A stretch of DNA of 64,000 nt from the NCBI RefSeq assembly GCF_049243985.1, contig NC_135378.1, positions 42,132,941-42,196,940 on the forward strand. The letters are read 5' to 3'. This DNA comes from Paroedura picta. Its lineage: Eukaryota > Chordata > Lepidosauria > Squamata > Gekkonidae. Of this stretch, positions 54,568 through 64,000 are shown piece after piece. The position numbers and the translations under genes are program-made. The notes under the pieces are model-generated. The model made no database searches. It was given only the letters and a program-made list of their open reading frames with translations, and was not told the origin of the DNA. Every line of letters begins with the position of its first letter. Positions within the stretch are counted from its first letter, which is position 1.

Positions 54568-56560
54568 TTCATTAAGACCAACCAATGCAACACAACGCAC
54601 TGTGCCCGGCCTTGTAAGGACTTGCGCTGTGTGTCTTCTTCGTGTGGTTGATAAAGGGCACTGCATGGCTTCTCTTCATCAGTACAAGGACTGGCTTCCA
54701 AGGCACCAGTCCTCTTTCTTCCACGTGTGCTAGCAAACCTACCTGAAAGGTGTCCATTCGCCAGCTGGCAGTAGAGAGGAACTCAGTGGTTTCTGCCACT
54801 GTTCCTAATTCTGTTCCAAGGAGACCTCAAGCCTCTGTCAGTCCAGTCACTCCCTTACTCACTCACTCACTCACTCACAGGTGAGGAAGTAGGTTCTCTT
54901 TCTCCAGCAGCTCCAGTCGTCTCCATTTCCCATGGGGCAATTAGGGTTCTGCTGTTTCCTCATTCCTGCCCTAATGGAGATTAAAGAGCGGTTGTTATCT
55001 GAATTATATATTCACATAAATTCTGAGGGAAGGTGGAGACTGGGGGGGAGGGGTCCAAAGAGAGCCTTGCGGGTTTCTGAGACCTTCCTTTCTCTCCCCA
55101 AAGGCTGGCTATATGTGTCTTTTCCTCCACCCCTTGTTTGGCCTGTGGAGCAGTGGTTACACATGTATTCGAAGGCACCCAAGACATCTTGATATTTTCT
55201 GTTAAGGCCATCTGGCAATAATTAGAGCTTCCCCCCCCCCAATTTTGCCAGAAGAGCCCCTGCGGACCCCTTGACGTCACATCTGACAGTGAGGAGCCCG
55301 CCTACTCCAGAGGCTGAGGAGGGATGGCCAAGCGCCTGTCCCAAGGCCCGCCGGAGCCTAGGCCACCCGCTGGAAAGCAGTGCCTGGGGGAGGCTGGTTT
55401 CCCCTCCCGGCCAAGACCGCATTCTCCTCCTGCTTGAGTTTCGGAGCCGGTGGACTGGCTCCGGTTTGTTCTTTCCCTTTCCTTATTCATCGGAAGGAAA
55501 GGTGGGCCACCGAGGAAGCCAAGTCCATCCCTGGCTAATGGGGAGGCACCGAGAAATCTCTCCCAGCGTTATCGGAGGGCTGGGGCTGGAGAGAATCTGA
55601 GTCGGTCCTCCCAGTCCTGCGGTGCATTTATTGACTGGGCAAACGAACACCAAAGTGGGCTCCTAGAGCAGGGATGATGCTGTCTGCAGTCTTGGCCCCA
55701 GAACTTAAGATCTGACCAGAAGCGCATGTTAATCGCACAATGCAAAAAAGATCTCTGAGCATGGGCAAAGTTCAGAGAGAGCGAGAGAGAGCAAACACTG
55801 TTCAAAATCCTCCTTCCCTACCCAGAGTAGAGAGGACTATGCCAGGGCACTACTCTGTGAATGTCACTGTGCAATCCTAAACACAGTTATACCCCTTCTA
55901 CCCCCTCTGATTTCAATTGGTGTAAACAGGCGTAAATCTTTTTAGGACTGCCCTGTGGCAACTGGGCCCACCTCAGCTAGAAAGGCTTCCTTCTGTTCAG
56001 GCAATTTGAAACACAAAGCAGGAGGTGCAGAGTCCCACCCACCCCCCATTGGCTGGTAGGCACAGAAAAGATGGGACCAGGGAGGGGCAGGGTCCTCAGA
56101 TCTTTCCTCCAACCCCCCCCCCCCCCCGTTGAATGCAACCGGCCTCCTGCCAGGGCCCAGGTATTTGGGTCGTTTCCTGCTGCCTTCCATTATCCTCTCA
56201 CTAGTGGGTAAGCCGGGCTGGTCTGATGCAGAGGACAAGGACTGAATCTGGGGCACCGTGCTCAAGAGGTCAGCTTCTGTGTGCACCTTCACATCCTCAG
56301 ACACCGCTGGGCTTCACGGTGCGCCTGGACTCGAGCTTGGTTCAATGCTTCATTTTGACAGGTTCGGGCTATTTTCCCTTTTAATACTGATAAAGGTACC
56401 TCAAGTCCAGCGGTCCTCTTTACAGAAGATGGAGAAGCTGAAGGAGGCTGCGATTTAATTCTCCTTCAGGAAGTGGAAGAATGACAAGAGAAGGCCCACA
56501 GCACCCAGTCCTCAGCAGCCTGGGCAGGAAGAGAGAGAGGTCCTGCAAAACTTCGGCCCT
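54568..56560. other. 3' flank, no gene
   Basis: A (CTCA)n run lies at 54855-54880. A recurrent short motif (TGCAATCCTAAACACAG ... GTAAACAGGCGTAAATC) lies at 55868-55955. A poly-C run lies near 56115. Nothing coding is supported. Confidence 0.35.
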
Positions 56561-56569
56561 CCGCCCACA

Positions 56570-56830
56570 AAAAATCTCCCGTGCAATCTAAACAGGCAGA
56601 AGGGATCAGGCCGTGTGCTTGTGTGTCATGGGGATTCCCACGGTTAATCTGGAACAGAAATGCAGTTTAATCGAAGAGATCCTGTTAGCAAACACATCAC
56701 ACTTTTCTTTGCCTATCGCAAAGCCAACACAAACCGGATAAATCAGCGGAAGCGAAGAAACCCAGCAAAATCTCCCTTCCACAGAGGGCGCTTTATCTGA
56801 GCCTCACAACCGCAGCCGAGGGTTTGGTAT
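56570..56830. promoter_or_regulatory. candidate conserved regulatory block
   Basis: A repeat-free block with AATCTGGAACAGAAATGCAG, TTAGCAAACACATCACAC (Fox-like), CGGATAAATCAGCGG and CGCTTTATCTGAGCC (GATA type). Two GATA-like and one Fox-like site within 150 bp suit a cardiac-type enhancer. Inference only. Confidence 0.35.
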
Positions 56831-57504
56831 GGCCGAGGGAGGCGGAAGAGGAGGCAGACTGCAGTCTGGAGAGGAAAGAGGAGGGCTCCTTGCTAAACTC
56901 GGGGATGTAGGGAACGGCAGGCCGGGAGATGCCCTGGAGGGTCATGGATCTTCTGGGATCCTGGCTTGGGGGACGGGGGAAGGGGTGTGGCTAACAAGAA
57001 CGCCTAAATGGCAGTTTCTCCAAGAAGGGCATGAAAACAGCCCAGCAAAACAGAGTGTTGCATCTCCCCACTCTTTCAACTCAAAAGGCAGAAATTCAAC
57101 AGGTGCAACATTTCCAATTTCTTCTTCTCATCTCCTCAAATTTTACCCAGTCACCAAAGGGGGAGGAGTTGGTGGAAACAGTCATAGAATCCAGCTGCTC
57201 CAGGAGTAAAACCGTCCAGGGTCTAGGGTTCTACTTTTGAACTCCATGGAGGCTGGGGGGAATCTGAGCTGGTCCTCCCAGTACTTATTTCCAAATCTTG
57301 TCTCCCCACCATATTCACAGGGAAATACATTCCATAGAGTATAATAATCCTTTTGCCAAAGTCAATGGGCAAAGGATTACATCCCAGTAGCTTCATCCTC
57401 AGTAACTGGGCTCACATTTCAGTGGGATTTCACTGGGGAACTCCTTTGGGTGCAGTGGGGAGCATGAGGTCCTGTTGATATCTGTGAAGCAATTGGGATA
57501 GATT

Positions 57505-57658
57505 CAAGTGGGTAGCCATGTTGGTTTGTACAACAAAATTAGAGTCCAATAGCACGTTTAAGACCAACAGAGATTTATTCAGGACTTGAGCTTTTGAGGG
57601 CATGCATTCTTCCCCAGACTTAGTCTTAAAGGTGCTATTGGACTCTTTCTGTTGTGAA
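57505..57658 (-). mobile_element. Penelope-like terminal repeat, degenerate
   Basis: It starts GTAGCCATGTTGGTTTGTAC, continues AGAGTCCAATAGCACGTTTA and AAGACCAACAGAGATTTATT, and ends AAGGTGCTATTGGACTCTTT. On the minus strand the hammerhead-like core reads CTGGGGA ... CAAAAGC, i.e. already off consensus. It abuts the CR1 tail. Confidence 0.6.
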
Positions 57659-58199
57659 TAGAATCATAGAATCATAGAATCATAGAGAGTTGGAAGGGGC
57701 CATACAGGCCATCTAGTCCAACCCCTCACTCAACGCAGGATCAGCCCAAAGCATCCTAAAGCATCCAAGAAAAGTGTGTATCCAGCCTTTGCTTGAAGAC
57801 TGCCAGTGAGGGGGAGCTCACCACCTCCTTAGGCAGCCTATTCCACTGCTGAACTACTCTGACTGTGAAATGTTTTTTCCTGATATCTAGCCTATCAATT
57901 GGATTATTTATCTGGTGGGTGTTTACAAGGGCCAGATGGTGTGAGAGTGTGCAAGAGAGACTGCGGGTGGGTAAGTGGGGGATATATACCTGAGAAGACA
58001 GGACAAGGAAGTTTTTGGTATAGCTTCCAGGCTCTTGCTCCCTGGCTGGGTAAAGTGGCAAGGGCCTTTCTTGATCAGTTGCATGTTTCAAACTCACCAT
58101 GTCAGACAAAACTGATTCTGCAATAAAAAAATGTTGGATGAACCAGGAACCCGCTTGGAACCAGGTTCCATGTGTTGAGGCTACCGGAACCAGGCCCAC
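57659..58199 (-). mobile_element. CR1 LINE, 3' end with the C terminus of ORF2
   Basis: The left boundary is the CR1 3' tail, read on the minus strand as repeated ATGATTCT octamer-like units after CTCTATGATTC. The 3' UTR has GGATGCTTTGGGCTGATCCT and GATGGCCTGTATGGCCCCTT. Upstream on the minus strand the frame ending at 57756 reads RKKHFTVRVVQQWNRLPKEV, then VSSPSLAVFKQRLD, the standard end of CR1 ORF2. The first half of that frame (58199 to about 57950) also fits the 3' reading of a CR1 but is less clear. The copy is 5'-truncated, like nearly all CR1 copies. Confidence 0.9.
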
Positions 58200-59500
58200 C
58201 CCCCTGCTTATTTGTGAGGCAATCAGGTCTGCTTGGAACTTGCCATCATTGGAGACATTCTAGCAGAGTCAAAGGGCCCGAAAGTCACAGAAGAGGTGCT
58301 AGAAATGGGTGATGGCCCTAGAAGTTCTTCAGATGTTTGGATAATTTGTTTCAGTGTGCCGTCTTGCAAACCATAATTGGGTGGAAAGATGGCAGGGGAG
58401 AAAACACATTTTAAATTTAAAAAATCAAATAAATAGAACGCCTCCCTTTCACTTCCCCCTGGGCACCTTAAAATGTCTGAGCCTCAGCCCTACAAACACA
58501 AGCAGGTCTAACATCAGGACCCAATGAACCCAATGGTGGGGGTGAGGGTAAGTCTAATTTTGCAAGCTCCACACCCTCCTGCTGATTTTCTGGGAAGTAA
58601 AGGCCTGGAGCAAGCCTGGCGCGGCAGTTAAAAGGAACTCTGGACACTTGGGGGTGGGGTCCACTTCGACTTTCCTGGGATGAACAGAGCTCTGTCTCGC
58701 CTGCAAGCCCCACTCCAGGACACAACAGCTGGCTCCTTCCAGTCAACCCGCCTTTCCGCTTCACCTGCCACTCAAATTCCAGCCAGAACAGGATGATCCG
58801 AGGCTACTGGGGAGCACAGCCAGTCAACCTCAGCAGCTTCCATCCGGGCAATGCGCCCTGCTGGGCTCAGGCCGGCAGGGGAGAAAGGCCACATGGGAGG
58901 AGGCAGGGATGCTGCTCCCCCCCCCCCACCACAACTACTTCATTTCTCCAGGGCAGCAGGAGACACGGGTGGAATCAACCACAGGCAGCAGAAAGGGGAG
59001 TCCTGTCCCTCACTGGGCAAGAGGGCAACACCCCATCCCCATTGAGTAGCCCTGACCCTGGGTGCTGGGCAGCTGCGCGCTCCGGTTGCCCCCTCCTGGC
59101 GGCGGAGGAAACTGCACCGTCAAGTCCCCGCTGGCGTTGGCCGACTCCGCGACACTCCAATGTGGGTCCCCACCCTGGTATCGGGTGCCTCCCCGTCCCC
59201 ACCCTGGTATGCCTGGCCGGCCACCCAGCCCCAACCCCAGGCTGACCAAGGCAGCCCCTGCGTAGCTTCCTAGACGGGGCCAGATGGGGCTATCCAGCTG
59301 AGGACCTCCTCCTGACCCGCCCCCTCTTACGTCCCACCAGTCCAGCCCAGAGTGAATTGCGACACACCCCTTCCCTCGCGACGCTGGAGCAAGAGAGCTG
59401 AGTGGCCCTGAGAAGGCTGCCTCACACTGGGCGGAAGGGTGGCACCGCTCCCGGATGGCCTTCATCGCTGGCCAAGGAAGAGGCCCTTCGCCTTGGAGCC
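58200..59500. other. GC-rich 3' flank, no gene
   Basis: Overlapping frames only. A poly-C run near 58917. No recognised feature. Confidence 0.35.
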
Positions 59501-60180
59501 CAGATTCAGATGGGGGTTGCCAAGGGTCACTGAGGGACCCCGGGGGGGGGGAGAGTTCCAAAGGGCCGCGGCCAGGGGTGGGGCTCCCATAGCCCCTCCC
59601 TTGTGTCGCCTCCGCCTGTTGCCAACCTTCCCCCGGCCCAGCTCACCCTTGGAGCTGCCTGCCCCCCGCCCCTCCCCCCCAGGCGAGTGTGCCCAGGCAA
59701 GGCGGCTGTCAGCCGTGACAGATGCCAGACTCCGGCGCTACTGGAAGGCGGATTGAGTTTCCCCGGCGCAACCTCGCCTCCTGCCGCCCTCCCGCCTTTT
59801 TGCCCGCGGCGTCCTCCAAAAGCCTTCCCCGAGCCTGCCACCCCACTCGCATGGCGCGCAGCTCCGGGGCCGCCCGGGAAAGCCACACGGAGGAGACACC
59901 AGGTAACCATGCTGGCTTGGAGCCGCTTTTTGCCTCCCCCCCCCAACACACACACACCAGGCGGCGGGAGACCGGCGAGTCGCCCCCTTCTCTCCTGCCT
60001 CCGCCTCTTCCTCCGCCCAGGCTAACAGAGTCCTTTCCCCCCAGGCAAGGCAGGCGGCTGCAACGCCCGCCCACCCCTAGTGCCTTCTTCTCTTCACCCC
60101 CAGGAAAAGGCGGGGAGGGGGGCAGCGGGGGTGGGAGTTCCCAGCCCGACTGTCCCTAGCAGCATCGGTTCCCGGGCTCC
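59500..60180. promoter_or_regulatory. CpG island about 12 kb downstream of HAND2
   Basis: CpG-dense sequence with CTCCGGCGCTACTGGAAGGC and GCCCGCGGCGTCCTCC. An ATG at 59851 opens MARSSGAARESHTEETP, which meets a strong donor CACCAG/GTAACC at 59902/59903. That has the look of a first exon of a coding or non-coding transcript, but I recognise no family and see no downstream partner exon. Confidence 0.4.
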
Positions 60181-61418
60181 CTCATGTGCCGGCACTGAAT
60201 GGGAACAGCCAACGGCCTTCAGCGGTATTCTTCTTCATCTTCTCATTGTGATTTCACTTCCTCTCCTTCGGGCCATCTGCATGCTTTGAGTTGCCAGCTC
60301 GCTGGGTCTGAAGGAACTGGGCTTCTCCTAGAGCCTGATCGAGGGGGGTGGGAGATGGCGAAGGGGGGGGGGGGTTGGAGGTGCGTCACTGTCAGAACAG
60401 CCTCGTGCTACTTCCAAGTAAGCACTCTGAGCGCTCTCATTTGACCCTGACTTTGCATAGCAAAACAAGGGCTACGGGACAGTCCCCGTGTGGGGCGCTC
60501 AGACGCTTCTATCTAGAGACTCGCCGGCCTTTTTCTATGGTTTTCCCGCGATGCAGGCGGCTGACCCCGAAGGGATGGTATGCAAAGGATCTCTTGGGAT
60601 GCGGATCTCTTGGGATGCCGTCCTGTGGGCGCGCAGCCTGACACGCTGCTTTAAAGGACTTCCTCAAGAAGTGTTCTGCCTCTCCTTAGCATTGCAGCTC
60701 TAGGTTTGAGAGCAAGTCCCAGGAGCCCGCTGAGGACACAGGTCGTGTTGGGGGGGATGCTTGGAAATTAAGTCGGGGAAACCCATTATTTGGGGGGGGG
60801 CACTGCATCTAGCAGGACCTTTCCCAAAACTTGTGTAACTCAGAAGCAAATCCCACTCGCTAGTAAATGAGTTTAGGAATGCAGCCTTGTTTTGTTCGTT
60901 TGTTTTTTGAACATCCCGAATGTCCACAGTTCTGTCTTCTCCGGGCTTACTAGGGAGTAAAGACGCACATCCGCAGATTCTGCTGCACTTTCCAGACAAT
61001 GCAATCCATCGGGCTTTCACATGTAGCCAGGGAACAGAAATTGGGGCGGCAGAAAGGGTCGAAAATACTGCCCCCTCCCCTCCAGTTTGTCAGGTCAGAA
61101 ATACACCCATCCCCTTAAACTCAGCTGTGTGTGTGTGGGGGGGGGGAGTTGTTCGGACTGTGACAGATTCTCTTGGAACTCCGTGTGTGTGGGGGGGGGG
61201 CTGTTACTGACAATCGCGTTGTTGAGATCGCTCAGTAGATCTGGCTTGCTTTTTCAGCCTCTTAATATGGCGGCTTTCAGCAGGATCTGTTTGATCTGTA
61301 ACTCCCGCTCTGTAGATTCTCCCCCCCCCCTCCGGCCTCCCCAAGGGTGAATCTGTCGGGATCATCTTCAGGTGCCGCATCTCTCCTGGTCCAAGCCGCA
61401 TCAAAAGCCATTGGTATT
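60181..61418. other. GC-rich DNA with short recurrent motifs, no gene
   Basis: Recurrent motif copies at 60833-60885 and 60945-60975 (GGGCTTACTAGGGAGTAAAG). Poly-G runs near 60364, 61138 and 61190. No coding evidence. Confidence 0.35.
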
Positions 61419-61632
61419 AGCTAAGATTACCAGATGCCCTCTTTTTAGAGAGCTCCCCTTGTTTTAGTGTCCCTCCTTTTGGGGGCTGGAAGGTTAGGGA
61501 TATTCCCAGTTAGCAGCAATTAGCACAGCTTAAATAATAGAGGCTTTTAAAACGAGATTTGTCCTAGTGACCCCAGTAGTCAGTGGGGTTTTTTTTTTTT
61601 GCCTTTCAAAATATGGTAAACCTACCCTAGGA
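61419..61632. mobile_element. possible degenerate inverted-repeat DNA element
   Basis: The left side AAGATTACCAGATGCCCTCT and the right side AAAATATGGTAAACCTACCC are loosely inverted, and the body has GTGTCCCTCCTTTTGGGGGC. This resembles the layout of the 13.24-kb element family (GGTGACCAGAT...ATCTGGTCACC). Ends are too diverged for a firm call. Confidence 0.35.
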
Positions 61633-61743
61633 GGAAAAGAGAGTAGGGCGATTGGCGAAAGCGCTTGCAAGAAGCCTTCTCGGTATCTTAAGCCAGGAAG
61701 TCCAAAAGCAACACATAGGACAGCCTAGGACAGCTCGGGAGAG

Positions 61744-61875
61744 GTCGGCAGATCAGGAGGGTTGGCTGTGCTTAATATTTGGATGGGAGACCATTAAGAA
61801 AGCCCAGGTTTGCCAATGCAGAGGCAAGCAACAGCAACCCACCTCTGTTGGTTTCTTGCTGTGCAAAACCAAGGG
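61744..61875 (+). repeat. 5S rRNA-derived SINE, truncated
   Basis: GGAGGGTTGGCTGTGCTTAA, TATTTGGATGGGAGACCATT, AAGCCCAGGTTTGCCAATGC and AGGCAAGCAACAGCAACCCA follow the 5S-SINE order; the first 5S block and the 3' tail are reduced. Confidence 0.75.
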
Positions 61876-62149
61876 GGGGTCATCTTCCCCCCTCTGGCAC
61901 TCACATTAAGGACTTGTGCCCGATCCAGTGGGGCTTGCTTCCAAAGAGGTGTAGAGCTCTGATGCCCCTTCTTGCTACAGGTCAATCGCAAAAGGTGTGG
62001 ATGAACGGAGACCCTCAGACGCGCACCCTGACGGGTCATAAAAGCTTCCCGCTAAACTGGTGGGGTGGAGGGCTTTGGCTTGCCAGCCCTGGGATGAATG
62101 GAAGGGCTTTTCTTTCCAGACTCTCCCCCCCCACTCCCTCCCCCCCCCC

Positions 62150-62640
62150 TTCCCAAGCGCTTGCCTTTAATTGTGACCCTGGGCTGGGCCACGAAGTCTC
62201 CTGTTGGGGGTCGTTAGCGGTGGCTGCATTAGCCGGGCAGACCTCCCAAGTGGCCCCGGCCGGCCGGCGTGTCAGCGCGAGAGGGCTCTGCTCCTCGTCC
62301 AGTCGCGCCCTCATCAAAGTCCCTGGCTCCAAGGAGCCTACAGGCGTCTCCGGCGGCCGACCAGGAAAACAGTAAACAATTTGTAGCCTCCCTCCCCGGC
62401 GCTCCCTCGCTCTGTGTCTCCGGCTTGCACCGCCACCATGTTAGCGATCCCACCTCTGGAGAGATCCAGACACTTACATCCCCCCTTCTTCCTAAGGATC
62501 CCAAACGATTTCCTTACATTTCCGATTGCCTTAAGAACATGACAAGAATTTACAACGTGATTTTAAACAGCCTTTATACTCGCGGTTCATTTTAACATAG
62601 GCTATTTTAAGCAAATGGAAATTGAGTGTGTGCACGCGCG
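62150..62640. promoter_or_regulatory. candidate conserved regulatory region
   Basis: A mix of CpG-rich and AT-rich motifs without repeat homology: TTGCCTTTAATTGTGACCC, TCGTTAGCGGTGGCTGCATT, AACAGTAAACAATTTGTAGC (Fox-type GTAAACA) and TTTACAACGTGATTTTAAAC. Inference from composition. Confidence 0.35.
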
Positions 62641-62779
62641 TTCTCTGTAGGCATACATGTAATCCCCCTCCCCCATTGTGCAGGCACTGCTAAGAAATAG
62701 AAATAGACTCGCTACCTTCCGATCCACAAGACAGTTAAGGCTGGTTTGCTTGCCTTTTAAGGCGATCTCCTCCGGTAAT

Positions 62780-63085
62780 GGCAAGGCTGGGAGGCGACAG
62801 AGAGAGACTGAGTAGCAATTATTCATTAGCGCTATTCAATTCAAGGGCTATCCATAGATGGGCTGGGGCCAGAGGGGCAGGCAGCCCATTGGCGTGCAGT
62901 AGCTGTAAAGACCAGCTTGCAAGAGAGTCATGTCAGCAGAGAACCCAGATTTGCGTTCTGAGATGCAAAGCCTTTTGCGATCCCATGGAGCTGAAATTAA
63001 TGGCATTTAATCCAAGTAGACCCAGGTGCCAATTAAACAGGAGCAGCAGATTTGAAGCAGAAATAAATTTAGCAGGGGGATTGCT
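62780..63085. promoter_or_regulatory. strong candidate conserved non-coding element
   Basis: About 300 bp of repeat-free DNA with balanced composition and many developmental-factor sites: GAGTAGCAATTATTCATTAG (ATTA cores), GGGCTATCCATAGATGGGCT (nested dyad), CCCATTGGCGTGCAGTAGCT, AGCTGAAATTAATGGCATTT, AATCCAAGTAGACCCAGGTG, CCAATTAAACAGGAGCAGC, AAATAAATTTAGCAGG. Frames across it are broken or meaningless. Of all blocks here, this one looks most like a deeply conserved enhancer. Confidence 0.5.
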
Positions 63086-64000
63086 TCCCGCGTTAATGTA
63101 GGATCATCGTGGAGGCAAGTCCTTTCAGAGTACAGATTCACACGTTCCCTAGACGGAGAGGTGCCACTGTGAAAATGCAGGAGGGCCCAACTTTGGGGGC
63201 CAGAATGCGTTGTGTAGAGCTCAGACGCCTAAACGTTTTATCATCCAGTACCCCAATTTCTCTGTTCCTCCCAATGGAGAGATTGGGGGAAAGGAGTCCC
63301 TGAGAGTGTACAGAGTTCCTCCAGAACGGTGGAGGGGTGGCTGGGAAGGGTCCCAGGCGATGTTTCTCGGAGGTGAGCATGAGTTAAAGAAGAAAACTGC
63401 CAAACCGCAGTGCGAATTTAAGACCCGCTCTTTTTCTCACTCACCACAGAAAGTGAGGTGCCTATTGGGGTTGGGGGAAGTAGAGGCGGCAGGGACCACC
63501 CCCCATCCACGCCAACATCTCCAAACTTCAGTAGACAAAAAACGTGTGTGTGCGTGCCCCACGCACCTCTACCGTGGACCAGAAGACAGATGGGTCCCAA
63601 AGCCAGTCCACAAGAGGTCAGCGGGAGAACCAAATTGTACACGCTTTGCTTGTCGAATGGGGATACTGCGCAGGCGCACAAGCCAGCCACTGGAAGATTT
63701 TAAATTAGCTGAGATCCTGACGTTGAGTTTAGATAGTTCTTGGCTTCTAGAGACTGGCAGGTCGTCCGAACCCCGGGAGTCTCCTTAGAGAGAGGGCGCA
63801 TTTGTGGAGGGACCCGGGGAGTGCATCTGCGAATCAGCTCTAGGCTGGGCCAGCTGGTTAGCCGCTCAAGCTCTGGGCGGTTGACACAAAGACGGTCCCC
63901 AGAAGACATTTATGTGATTCGGTGTTTATCATCAGTGAAGCTGTCACCATTTTAAAACAGCCTCAAAAGCCCCGTGGCTTGCAGGCAGAGTCAGCTGCTT
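63086..64000. other. right edge, no gene recognised
   Basis: A + frame at 63210-63788 (192 codons) is the longest here but resembles no known protein and has no codon or splice support. In other amniotes the next genes past the HAND2 3' side are SCRG1 and SAP30; neither is visible in this window. Confidence 0.4.

Noticed and set aside
63210-63788. 192-codon + frame near the right edge
   Set aside because: No recognisable domain, no splice or start support, GC-rich composition. Not SCRG1 or SAP30, the expected neighbours.
1-64000. CRISPR arrays, bacterial operons, phage or plasmid systems
   Set aside because: The window is plainly vertebrate: a spliced HAND2 gene, SINEs and CR1 LINEs. No regularly spaced short repeats with unique spacers were found.

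Overview
The window reads as vertebrate, and most likely squamate reptile, genomic DNA. Its only recognisable protein-coding gene is HAND2, a bHLH transcription factor of heart, pharyngeal arch and limb, on the + strand in two exons (coding 43365-43961 and 46923-47021). The squamate call rests on the repeats: 5S-rRNA-derived SINEs like the 5S-Sauria family, a tRNA-derived SINE with a CTT/TTC tail, CR1 and L3/CR1-like LINE remnants, a SPIN-like hAT element, and repeats with hammerhead-ribozyme-like cores of the Penelope type. A gekkotan lizard is a guess only.

Layout. From 1 to about 26 kb the sequence is AT-rich and CpG-poor, with no gene recognised. It holds SINEs, small DNA transposons, microsatellites and several low-repeat AT-rich blocks that could be distal enhancers. 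At about 26.4 kb the composition shifts to GC- and CpG-rich, and this lasts mostly to the right end. From 26.4 to 42.6 kb is the HAND2 upstream domain, with a CpG island at its edge, an L3-like LINE, and regulatory candidates such as a GATA doublet at 33.49 kb and a TGACA cluster at 36.5-36.7 kb. The 42.05-42.66 kb stretch is the AT-rich promoter-proximal zone. HAND2 spans about 42.7-47.68 kb with TATA-like, CCAAT and GC boxes, a 5' leader carrying a small upstream ORF, a 2961-bp intron, and a poly(A) signal at 47661. From 47.7 to 64 kb is 3' flank with more enhancer-like blocks, a second CpG-rich patch at 59.5-60.2 kb, Penelope-like and CR1 fragments, and a well-defined low-repeat block at 62.78-63.08 kb.

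Function. Apart from HAND2 the window looks like regulatory territory of a developmental gene. In mammals HAND2 shares its upstream promoter region with a divergent lncRNA (HAND2-AS1/Upperhand). A comparable minus-strand transcript starting near 42.5 kb is expected but cannot be proven from sequence alone. No rRNA gene, functional tRNA gene, CRISPR array or bacterial operon is present. Enhancer and CNE calls rest on base composition, motif content and absence of repeats, not on alignment.
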